Source: an uncultured Acetatifactor sp. (GTDB taxonomy: Bacteria; Bacillota; Clostridia; Lachnospirales; Lachnospiraceae). Taken from it: a DNA stretch of 10,358 nt. A program made the translations under genes and the position numbers. The stretch's first letter is position 1, and each line of letters opens with the position of its first letter. The stretch lies in contig CAJUFI010000094.1 in the NCBI GenBank assembly GCA_910585665.1, forward strand, positions 1-10,358. The letters run 5' to 3'. The notes beneath the pieces were generated by a model, which searched no databases, was not told the DNA's origin, and was given only the letters and a program-made list of their open reading frames with translations. Below are positions 1-6,362 of the stretch, in pieces.

Positions 1-57
1 AGAAGAACATTGGGATTCTCTGGCTTCTTAGTGGTACAAACTTTCAACTGTCAAGAT

Positions 58-1443
58 TCAATTATGGTCTGCACAATTATATTTATATGCGGCAAACTGC
101 TCACGCAGAGGTCTGCTGGTCCTTTTCCGCGTGATTTCCACCAGGCCCAAAGGGGTCATGTCGACTATCGTGGTATTGACTCTGTCCTGCTTCACAAACT
201 TCCTCAGGGTCTGCAGAAGCATATTATTGTCATCCCGTGAGCGCATGTTGATGAAATCGACGATGATGATGCCGGAGAGGTTACGAAGGCGGAGCTGAAA
301 AGCCACCTCCTCTGCCGCTTCCAGGTTGATTTTGCGATATGTATCCTGCGCTTCTCTGCCGCTTTCGTACTTCCCGGAGTTGACGTCTATCACAGTCAGC
401 GCTTCCGTGGGCTCTATGACCAGATAGCCGCCTGACTTCAGCCAGACTTTGCTGGACAGCGCTGTCTTCATTTTGCTTTCCAGGGAATACAGGGCTGAAA
501 GGGGCAACATATCGTCCGCATAGAACCGCAGGTTCCACGGGATGCCTTTTTCCTGGCCATCGTTTTTCAGCTGCTCATACAGAGCCTTCTGATCCGTGAT
601 GACCTCAAAAGATTTCGCTTCGGCACTTCCGGTAAACTGCTTTATGGCAGAGGCGACTTCCGTTTCAGCCTCCTTCAGGCAAGTGAAGCAACTGCGGTAT
701 CTCGCATAGTGCAATAGCTGGAAATACTCTGCAAAAAGCTCATGAAACTGCCTCAGCAGCTCCTCTGGGCTTTCGGATTCCGCCGCCTTCGTCCTGACAA
801 TCATGCCTGTGGAAGGCAATGCATAGGAATCCAAAGCAGCCCCGTCCTGGCGCAGCTTCCTGGATTCCTCCTCGGAAAGCAGAGCCCTGCATTCCTGGGC
901 CAGGCAGCCGTCCGGGCCGCTGATCCCGTGTTCCAGCAAAAGCGTCTCCAGGGACTCTTTTTGCTTGCTGCTCAGCTTTGCGGAATAACAGACCTTTTTG
1001 GCCCCCATGGAGATGACGAAATAATCGTTGGACAGGGAGATCTGCGTGGTCACAGAGGCCTGCTTGGATTTCTGGGCATCGCGTACCACCTGGACTAGCA
1101 GCTCATCCCCCTCCAGAATCCGTCCGTCCTGTCTCCGGTTCAAAACCTGAAAGGTAGCGGTGCTCTTTCCGGGCAGAAAGCAAAGCTCTCCGTTTGCGAT
1201 TTCCACGAAACAGGCATCGATGTTCTTCACCATGTTCTTGACTTTCCCGATATAAATAGCGCCTATCTTGCTGGGTTTTTTCGGAAAAAACAAAGCCTCG
1301 ACCAGCCGGTCGCCCTGAATCAGCAGCGCACAGTTCTGCCCGCAGTAGGAAGTGAACAGCAGCTTGCCGCAGTCTGTCTTCCGCAGCTGTCTCTCCTCTT
1401 CTGTAAGGTCTACGGAAGCTCTCGGTTCGATTTTTCTGCTCAT
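58..1443 (-). CDS. rng: Ribonuclease E/G family endoribonuclease (RNase G-like)
   Basis: The product is a 461-residue cytoplasmic endoribonuclease of the RNase E/G family, which cuts single-stranded A/U-rich RNA in rRNA maturation and mRNA decay. An S1-like RNA-binding region is visible at about residues 35-130. The catalytic DNase I-like region carries VIDVNSG (D353, N355) and VDFINM (D396). The 43-residue spacing between D353 and D396 equals that of the E. coli RNase E metal ligands D303 and D346, and N355 matches N305. A GTG at 1479 would add 12 residues, but the ATG at 1443 follows AGAGG at good spacing and is preferred. The protein stops shortly after the conserved TRKRTSRPL segment, so the CPxC zinc-link of E. 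coli RNase E/G is absent; only one late Cys (C457) is seen. It is the last visible gene of the radical SAM operon, 59 bases after its neighbour. Positions 1-57 downstream hold no clear terminator. The family call is firm; RNase G rather than E rests on the lack of a long C-terminal scaffold. Confidence 0.93.
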   Translation of the reverse strand: MSRKIEPRASVDLTEEERQLRKTDCGKLLFTSYCGQNCALLIQGDRLVEALFFPKKPSKIGAIYIGKVKNMVKNIDACFVEIANGELCFLPGKSTATFQVLNRRQDGRILEGDELLVQVVRDAQKSKQASVTTQISLSNDYFVISMGAKKVCYSAKLSSKQKESLETLLLEHGISGPDGCLAQECRALLSEEESRKLRQDGAALDSYALPSTGMIVRTKAAESESPEELLRQFHELFAEYFQLLHYARYRSCFTCLKEAETEVASAIKQFTGSAEAKSFEVITDQKALYEQLKNDGQEKGIPWNLRFYADDMLPLSALYSLESKMKTALSSKVWLKSGGYLVIEPTEALTVIDVNSGKYESGREAQDTYRKINLEAAEEVAFQLRLRNLSGIIIVDFINMRSRDDNNMLLQTLRKFVKQDRVNTTIVDMTPLGLVEITRKRTSRPLREQFAAYKYNCADHN

Positions 1444-1502
1444 ATAAAGATTCCTCTTCTTTAAATATTTGCCTTTCACATAAACAAATCAGTTATAGTA
1501 CG

Positions 1503-2216
1503 TCAGATAAGATACCCGATGTCATCCAACGGCACCAGCTTCCTCTCCTGCGTCCCCTCTGCGGGCGCTCCGATGTCGGTATAGACATCTTCCCGGACAA
1601 TCGTCAAAGCATTTTCCTGCAGAGCCTCCCCCTGGTCTGCCAAAATCGCTTCCACCATCTGCACCGGCTTGATATTGCCGCCGCTGGAAGCGTCCAGCAG
1701 CATGCGGAAAGCGCCGTCTTCGTAGGTCAGGCGATAGATGCCCGGCTTCAGGTCCAACTCCCTGGTGCCCTTTTTCGTTTCCTTCGTGACGAGTATCTGC
1801 TCCCTGGCCAGAAAAGCCTGCAGCACAGATCCTATCTCTGTCCGGGGCTCCCTGCCCTCCCGGAACCGCACCGTATAAGCGGCCGCAGCCACGCTTGCCA
1901 TGGCGTTCCCGGCAGTGTCCGGGAGCACTTTCACGGAGGTGACCTCTATCCCCGGAGTGCCTGCCCGGTTCAGGCGCTCCAGCGTGTCCTGACAGGAGAC
2001 AATGGAGCCCACCTCAATGTCCATATATTCGCCATTGCTCAGAAGCCCTACTCCCAGCGGAGCCGCGAAAGCCATGATCTGATGAGGGCTGAAGCCCTTG
2101 GAATAGGCCACGTCGATTCCGGCCCTGCGGATCGCTTTCTGGAAAAATCGCATGACATCTAAATGCCCTATAAAACGGATAGGGCCAAATTTTCTGAATT
2201 TGACACGAAGCCTCAT
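1503..2216 (-). CDS. TIGR03936/DUF2344 family protein, partner of the radical SAM protein
   Basis: The product is a 237-residue cytoplasmic protein of the family found beside, or fused to, TIGR03960-type radical SAM proteins (TIGR03936, DUF2344). Its biochemical role is unknown; the association suggests a modification carried out with the upstream radical SAM enzyme. Family hallmarks are in the first 70 residues: RFIGHLDVMRFFQKAIRRAG, then YSKGFSPHQIMAFAAPLGVG and a GEYMDIEV segment. The open frame runs back to 2456, but that extension overlaps the upstream gene out of frame and has an Arg-rich shadow composition. The ATG at 2216 follows AAAGGA at about 10 bases and starts exactly where family homology begins. 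It lies 20 bases after the radical SAM stop codon, so the two are almost certainly co-transcribed and perhaps translationally coupled. The C-terminal half is less conserved and I see no catalytic motif in it. Confidence 0.88.
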   Translation of the reverse strand: MRLRVKFRKFGPIRFIGHLDVMRFFQKAIRRAGIDVAYSKGFSPHQIMAFAAPLGVGLLSNGEYMDIEVGSIVSCQDTLERLNRAGTPGIEVTSVKVLPDTAGNAMASVAAAAYTVRFREGREPRTEIGSVLQAFLAREQILVTKETKKGTRELDLKPGIYRLTYEDGAFRMLLDASSGGNIKPVQMVEAILADQGEALQENALTIVREDVYTDIGAPAEGTQERKLVPLDDIGYLI

Positions 2217-2236
2217 GGTTTTACTGTCCTTTCTGT

Positions 2237-4114
2237 CTACTCCCCTTTTGCCTGAAAGCAGATGCCGCCGCCGAATTTTGCGGCACCGCAGCCCTGGCAT
2301 TTCTGCCGGCAGTTTTCGGAAACCTCTTCTCTTTTCGCCTTCTCCCACTCTCGCTTCAGGAATTCCTTCGTGACGCCGCAGTCGATGAAATCCCAGGGCA
2401 GGATTTCGTCCAGCGGGCGCTCCCTGTGGGCATAGAAATCTGCGGAAAGCCCGCATTCCGCCAGGGCTTCCAGCCAGCGGTCGTTGTCATAATACTCGCC
2501 CCAGGCATCATAGAAGCCGCCTTTTTCATAGACTTTGCGGATGACCTGGCACAGCCGCCTGTCGCCTCTGGCCAGGACGCCCTCCATCACGCTGGCGTCC
2601 GCCTCATGCCAGTTGTATTTGATGCTCTTCTGGTTCAGCTGTTCGGACATCGCGGTCCGGGTCTGATAGGCCTTGTCCAGGAAATCCTCTTTGGTGCACT
2701 GGCCCGCCCACTGGAACGGGGTAAAGGGCTTCGGCACGAAGAACGAAGTGCTGGCCACAATCTGCACTCTCCCGCCGGCCCGGCGTTCTTTGGGGACTGT
2801 GTCGAAATACGTTGCCGCGATTTTGTTGGAGAGCTCCGCGATTCCGCGGATGTCCTCCGGAGTCTCTGTGGGCAGGCCCAGCATGAAATACAGCTTCACC
2901 CGGCTCCAGCCGCCCTCAAAGGCCAGGGCCGCCCCTTTCAGGATATCCTCCTCCGTCAGGCCCTTATTGATGACGTTCCGTAGTCTCTGGCTGCCGGCCT
3001 CCGGGGCGAAGGTCAGGCTGGACTTCTTCACGTCCTGCACCTTGCTCATGACGTCCAGGGAGAAGGCGTCGATGCGCAGGGACGGCAGCGAGATGTTCAC
3101 ATGCCGCTTGCTGCATTCTTCTATCAGGAAGTCTACCAGCTCCGGCAGCCTGGAATAGTCGCTGGAACTTAAGGAGCTTAGAGAGATTTCCTCATACCCT
3201 GTAGTTTCCAGCATTTCCAGGGCATATTTCTTCAAAGTCTCCAAATCCCGCTCCCTGACAGGCCGGTAAAGCTGTCCTGCCTGGCAGAACCGGCAGCCGC
3301 GGATGCAGCCCCTCTGAATCTCCAGCACCAGCCTGTCCTGGGTCACCTTGATGAAAGGGATGACCGGCTTCGTGGGATAATAGGTATCCGACACGTCCAT
3401 GACAATCTCTTTTTGGATGACGGCGGGAATGCCCTCCTCCAGGGGATAAAAGCGCTCGATGGTGCCATCCTCCTTATAACGCACATCATAAAACCGGGGG
3501 ACATACAGCCCGGGGAGCTTCGCGGCCCGGCGTAGGAACTCCACTCGCCCCAGTCCTTTGCACTCCTTGTATAAGGACAGCAGGTCATGGTACCTGGTCT
3601 CCCCTTCCCCGATATAGAAGATGTCAAAAAAATCCGCCAGCGGTTCCGGATTGTACGCGCAGGGGCCGCCTCCGATGACGATGGGGCAATCCTCCCCCCG
3701 ATCCACCGCATTGATGGGAATCTGCGCCAGATCCAGCACCTGTAGGATATTGGTGTAGCACATTTCATATTGGAGGGTGATTCCCAGGAAGTCGAACTCC
3801 TTGATGGGATCCTGGGATTCCAGGGCGAACAGCGGGATGTGCTGCTCCCTCATGACAGCGTCCAGGTCCACCCAGGGAGAATAGACCCGCTCGCACCACA
3901 CGTCCTCCATGGAATTGAACATATCGTACAGGATCTGTATCCCCAGATGGGACATGCCGATTTCATAGACATCGGGAAAGCACATGGCAAAACGCAGCTT
4001 TACCCGGCTCCTATCTTTGACTACAGAATTGACTTCGTTTCCGATATACCGCTCCGGTTTCTCTATTTTCATCAAAATATCATCGGTAAGGGCAAGTTTC
4101 TCGCTCATAATCAT
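2237..4114 (-). CDS. Radical SAM protein, TIGR03960 family (B12-binding-like N-terminus)
   Basis: The product is a 625-residue iron-sulfur enzyme of the radical SAM superfamily. The N-terminal 200 residues resemble the cobalamin-binding-like fold common in B12-type radical SAM enzymes, including FPDVYEIGMSHLGIQILYD and VIGGGPCAYNPEP. The radical SAM core follows, with the CxxxCxxC cluster motif RGCIRGCRFCQ (C270, C274, C277) and the LTFAPEAGSQRLRNVINKG segment. A second CxxxCxxC arrangement lies near the C-terminus (C602, C606, C609), with a further C619, so a second cluster or metal site is plausible. The substrate of the family is not known to me; its steady linkage to RNase G and L21/L27 genes hints at RNA or ribosome-related modification, which is inference. 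The ATG at 4114 follows GGAGA at close spacing. An ATG at 4159 would add 15 residues but has a poor ribosome-binding site and sits right against the upstream stop. Start choice moderate, family call strong. Confidence 0.92.
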   Translation of the reverse strand: MIMSEKLALTDDILMKIEKPERYIGNEVNSVVKDRSRVKLRFAMCFPDVYEIGMSHLGIQILYDMFNSMEDVWCERVYSPWVDLDAVMREQHIPLFALESQDPIKEFDFLGITLQYEMCYTNILQVLDLAQIPINAVDRGEDCPIVIGGGPCAYNPEPLADFFDIFYIGEGETRYHDLLSLYKECKGLGRVEFLRRAAKLPGLYVPRFYDVRYKEDGTIERFYPLEEGIPAVIQKEIVMDVSDTYYPTKPVIPFIKVTQDRLVLEIQRGCIRGCRFCQAGQLYRPVRERDLETLKKYALEMLETTGYEEISLSSLSSSDYSRLPELVDFLIEECSKRHVNISLPSLRIDAFSLDVMSKVQDVKKSSLTFAPEAGSQRLRNVINKGLTEEDILKGAALAFEGGWSRVKLYFMLGLPTETPEDIRGIAELSNKIAATYFDTVPKERRAGGRVQIVASTSFFVPKPFTPFQWAGQCTKEDFLDKAYQTRTAMSEQLNQKSIKYNWHEADASVMEGVLARGDRRLCQVIRKVYEKGGFYDAWGEYYDNDRWLEALAECGLSADFYAHRERPLDEILPWDFIDCGVTKEFLKREWEKAKREEVSENCRQKCQGCGAAKFGGGICFQAKGE

Positions 4115-4160
4115 TTCGTCTCCATTCAGGTCAGGTTTTCGGGAAGCGGGTGCTTCCATG

Positions 4161-4679
4161 CTATTTCCACGCGTCTTTCATCTTTTTCACATCCGCGGCT
4201 GTCACTTCATGGTTGGAGTATCTGGCCTGCTCATAGATATCGGCCATGCCGCTCAGTGTCAGTTTCTTCTCCCACTCTTTGGCCGTATAGGTCTCCAGAT
4301 GTCCTCTGTCCGAGGGGTCCAGATCCGCTGTGGCTGCCGCCAGCTTCTTCTTGTACAGCCGCCGTATCCGCTCCCGGGGGGCCAGTACGCCGAACAGGCC
4401 CAGGGACTTCCGCTGGGTGTCTTTTTCGATTTCGCATTTTTCACGCAGATCGAAAGCGCCGCCGGTCTGCAGCTCCTGTTCCCGGTAATGGAAGGACATA
4501 TATTGCTGAATCAACCGGAACAGCTTCCGGAACAGATGGAACAGCAGGACCAGGGCGGCACCCACGAAGACGGCCGCCATGACGATCTCCAGCACTTTCC
4601 AGAACCAGAAGGACTTTTCCCCTTCCGGCAGCCCCATGTCTCCCATGCTCCCCTGGGACGGTGTCTGTTCCTGCCACGG
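4161..4679 (-). pseudogene. C-terminal remnant of a membrane protein with DUF4129-like tail
   Basis: The frame from about 4679 down to the stop at 4161 encodes the end of a larger membrane protein. It begins with a polar Gln/Ser/Gly-rich stretch, then one hydrophobic helix (WKVLEIVMAAVFVGAALVLL), a basic juxtamembrane segment, and a soluble tail with IRRLYKKKL and LSGMADIYEQARYSNHEVT. That tail is typical of the DUF4129 region at the end of transglutaminase-like membrane proteins encoded after moxR and DUF58 genes. An internal ATG at 4646 has no convincing ribosome-binding site, so independent translation is doubtful. The front of the gene is gone: directly upstream the sequence becomes a MoxR gene in another frame. 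The stop codon lies 46 bases before the radical SAM start, so the remnant is read within the same transcript. The domain assignment is from pattern recall and is moderate; the truncation is clear. Confidence 0.72.
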
Positions 4680-5127
4680 GATTCTGGGTGGCTATGACGA
4701 AGAAGGGCTTTCCCGGCACGTAGGATTCGCCGTCGATGGTCACCTGGCGCTCTTCCATGCATTCCAGCAGGCCGGCCTGTGTCCTGGGCGTGGCGCGGTT
4801 GATTTCGTCCGCCAGAAGGATATTGGTGAAGACAGGGCCTCTGCGCAGCACGAACGCGTTCTGCTGCCTGTCGAAGACATTCAGGCCCGTGATGTCGCTG
4901 GGGAGGAGATCCGGCGTGAACTGGATCCGAGAGAAACCGGCGCTGATGCTTTTGGCCAGCGTCTTTGCCAGCTTCGTCTTGCCGGTGCCGGGCACGTCCT
5001 CCAGCAGCACATGTCCGTCTGCCAGCAGCGCAGTCAGGAGCAGCCGGGCCGTCTGCTCCTTTCCCACGATGACTTTTGCGATGTTGGAGAGGACTTTTTC
5101 CCCCAATGCTTTTCCGCTATGTTCCAT
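4675..5127 (-). pseudogene. MoxR-type AAA+ ATPase, N-terminal fragment
   Basis: The first 151 codons encode a MoxR-family AAA+ ATPase, a chaperone-like ATPase usually encoded next to DUF58 (von Willebrand A-type) and transglutaminase genes. Visible motifs are Walker A in LLEDVPGTGKTKLAK (residues 42-55), Walker B in NILLADEINRA (102-112) and sensor 1 in FFVIATQNPV (142-151). A complete MoxR is about 310-330 residues. After V151 family similarity stops abruptly and the frame continues out of phase through the membrane-protein remnant, ending at 4441 after 228 codons. Arginine finger, sensor 2 and the C-terminal helical lid are therefore missing, and a working ATPase is unlikely. The ATG at 5127 follows a GGGGG run and matches the usual family start; the open frame extends to 5295 but would overlap the divergent gene at 5279. 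It is transcribed towards the radical SAM operon and may supply its promoter. Confidence 0.85.
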
Positions 5128-5176
5128 TTGATAGAGTGCCCCCTGTTCCGCCTTTGCGGCTGTATGGTCTTCTAAG

Positions 5177-5192
5177 GCTGCCCTCCGGCAGC
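5177..5192. other. Small GC-rich hairpin in the MoxR leader
   Basis: A perfect inverted repeat, GCTGCC-CTCC-GGCAGC, lies between the MoxR start at 5127 and the AT-rich divergent promoter region at about 5200-5260. There is no T run after it on either strand, so it is not a standard intrinsic terminator. It may be a leader structure or chance in GC-rich DNA. Confidence 0.3.
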
Positions 5193-5278
5193 TCCCAAGT
5201 AAATATATTTTATCATAATGTGGACGGAAACGCCATATTTTTAAATAAGCTTCTTTAAGTCTTTTGAAGGGAGTAGCT

Positions 5279-5644
5279 ATGAACGACACCACCATGGAGC
5301 AGAAACTGCAGCTGGTTCAGCAGGTGCGCTCCAGATATCAGGAAGACCAGTACGATCTGTCTAACCGGGAGCGTATACTGTACGGAAGGACCGGCATGAC
5401 GCCGGAGAAGGCCGGGTATGCGGATTCCTACAGCAATCCTTACAGGGAGGGGATGCCTGCCGACATGCCCTCCTCCTTCCGGATACGTCTTTTCCTCGCG
5501 GTGTTTCTGGTGCTGACAGTGATTGTCATGGACAAGAATGACATGACAGTGGCCGGAATCACCTCTGAGAAGATTTATGAGGTGATTTCGGCCGATTATG
5601 AGGAAGTGCTGGAGACTTGGGTGGAAGGGCTGAGCGCCCAGTGA
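5279..5644 (+). CDS. Small single-pass membrane protein of unknown function
   Basis: The product is 121 residues and I do not recognise the family. The first 68 residues are hydrophilic, rich in Gln, Arg, Tyr and Asp (SRYQEDQYDLSNRERILYG), with no signal peptide. One hydrophobic segment, LFLAVFLVLTVIVM (residues 71-84), is preceded by arginines and followed by DKND. The remaining 37 residues are acidic and probably helical. By the positive-inside rule the N-terminus is probably cytoplasmic. The ATG at 5279 follows GAAGGGAG at ideal spacing; a TTG at 5264 would overlap that site and is rejected. It is divergent from the MoxR remnant and convergent with the large helicase gene, so it is probably a single-gene unit. 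The strong ribosome-binding site, the plausible membrane topology and the lack of stops in a frame with balanced composition support a real gene. Confidence 0.75.
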   Translation: MNDTTMEQKLQLVQQVRSRYQEDQYDLSNRERILYGRTGMTPEKAGYADSYSNPYREGMPADMPSSFRIRLFLAVFLVLTVIVMDKNDMTVAGITSEKIYEVISADYEEVLETWVEGLSAQ

Positions 5645-5651
5645 CAAAGCC

Positions 5652-6362
5652 TTATAAAGTCCCGCAGAGATACGCGTAGGCGTTCAATATGGTGTCCTGC
5701 CTCTTTCCCGCGATGAAATAGAAATCCATCTGTCGGGAGTGCTCCGTGTAGAGATAGGAGCCGTACGCCGGGATGTCGCAGCAGAAGGCCGGGAAGTCCG
5801 TGGCCAGCAGGATGCCGTAGCCCTTGTCAGAGAGTAGGAAGGGAAGCTTTCCGCCCTCCTTCTGCTGGGACAGGTATCTGGCGCCGCCCCGCAGAGGGAC
5901 GGAGGTCTGTCCTGCGGCACCGAAGCCGTAGAGGTGCTCTTCTTTCGTCCAGTCCAGATAGAGCCAGGTCCGTTTGCGTTTGCCGGGACCCTCTTCCAGC
6001 TGCCGGCAGTCTTTGGCGCGCTCCGCCAGAAGAAGCCTGGGCTTTCCGGAAGTCTCCTCTTCCTGAGCCAGATATCGGATGGAGCCGGTGGTCTTATCCA
6101 CCTGCAGAAGCAGCTCGTCCGTGGTCAGCTCCACCAGTTTGCCGCTGTCTTTGTACATCCAGAATTTCTCTGTCCTGTCCACCGCGATGCCCGGGTGGAC
6201 GGCTTTGTCCGGCTGGCCGTCCCTGACAAAGGTCACCCGCAGGATGGCGCTGCCGATGGGGCTCAGGCGCAGGATGCCGTAGCGGCTCTGGAGATAGAGG
6301 CCGTCCGGCTGCCTGGTGACCCAGCGGATGGCCAGGTCGATTTTGCCGTGTCCCAGGGGGCG
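5652..6362 (-). other. GH31 N-terminal-like beta domain within the helicase fusion
   Basis: This segment encodes residues 893-1128 of the fusion protein. Features recalling the GH31 N-terminal (galactose mutarotase-like) domain, in order, are ILRVTFVRDG (932-941), a strand pair ending in LLLQVDKTTGSIRYL (976-990), EEHLYGFGAAGQT (1033-1045), LPFLLSDKGYGILLATD (1065-1081) and MDFYFIAGKRQDTILNAYAYLCG (1104-1126). In true GH31 enzymes the (beta/alpha)8 barrel with two catalytic Asp residues begins right after the last element. Here the protein ends two residues later (TL, then TAA), so no hydrolase activity is expected. It could act as a carbohydrate- or protein-binding module. Assignment is by motif order, not by a search. 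Confidence 0.65.

Noticed and set aside
1..57. TTGACA on the minus strand just after the RNase gene as a promoter for rplU
   Set aside because: No -10 box lies 16-18 bases downstream, and too little sequence is present to judge a ribosomal protein leader.
2217..2456. N-terminal extension of the DUF2344 protein back to 2456
   Set aside because: It overlaps the radical SAM gene out of frame and is Arg-rich. The conserved start with a ribosome-binding site is at 2216.
4441..4674. Continuation of the MoxR frame to 4441 as a genuine C-terminal domain
   Set aside because: It is the out-of-frame reading of the membrane-protein remnant (Gly/Arg/Pro-rich, no MoxR lid motifs), while the other frame there gives a clear transmembrane helix.
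3770..4697. Plus-strand frames of 237 and 270 codons
   Set aside because: Both are antisense to the radical SAM gene and the DUF4129-like remnant, with shadow composition and no initiation signals.
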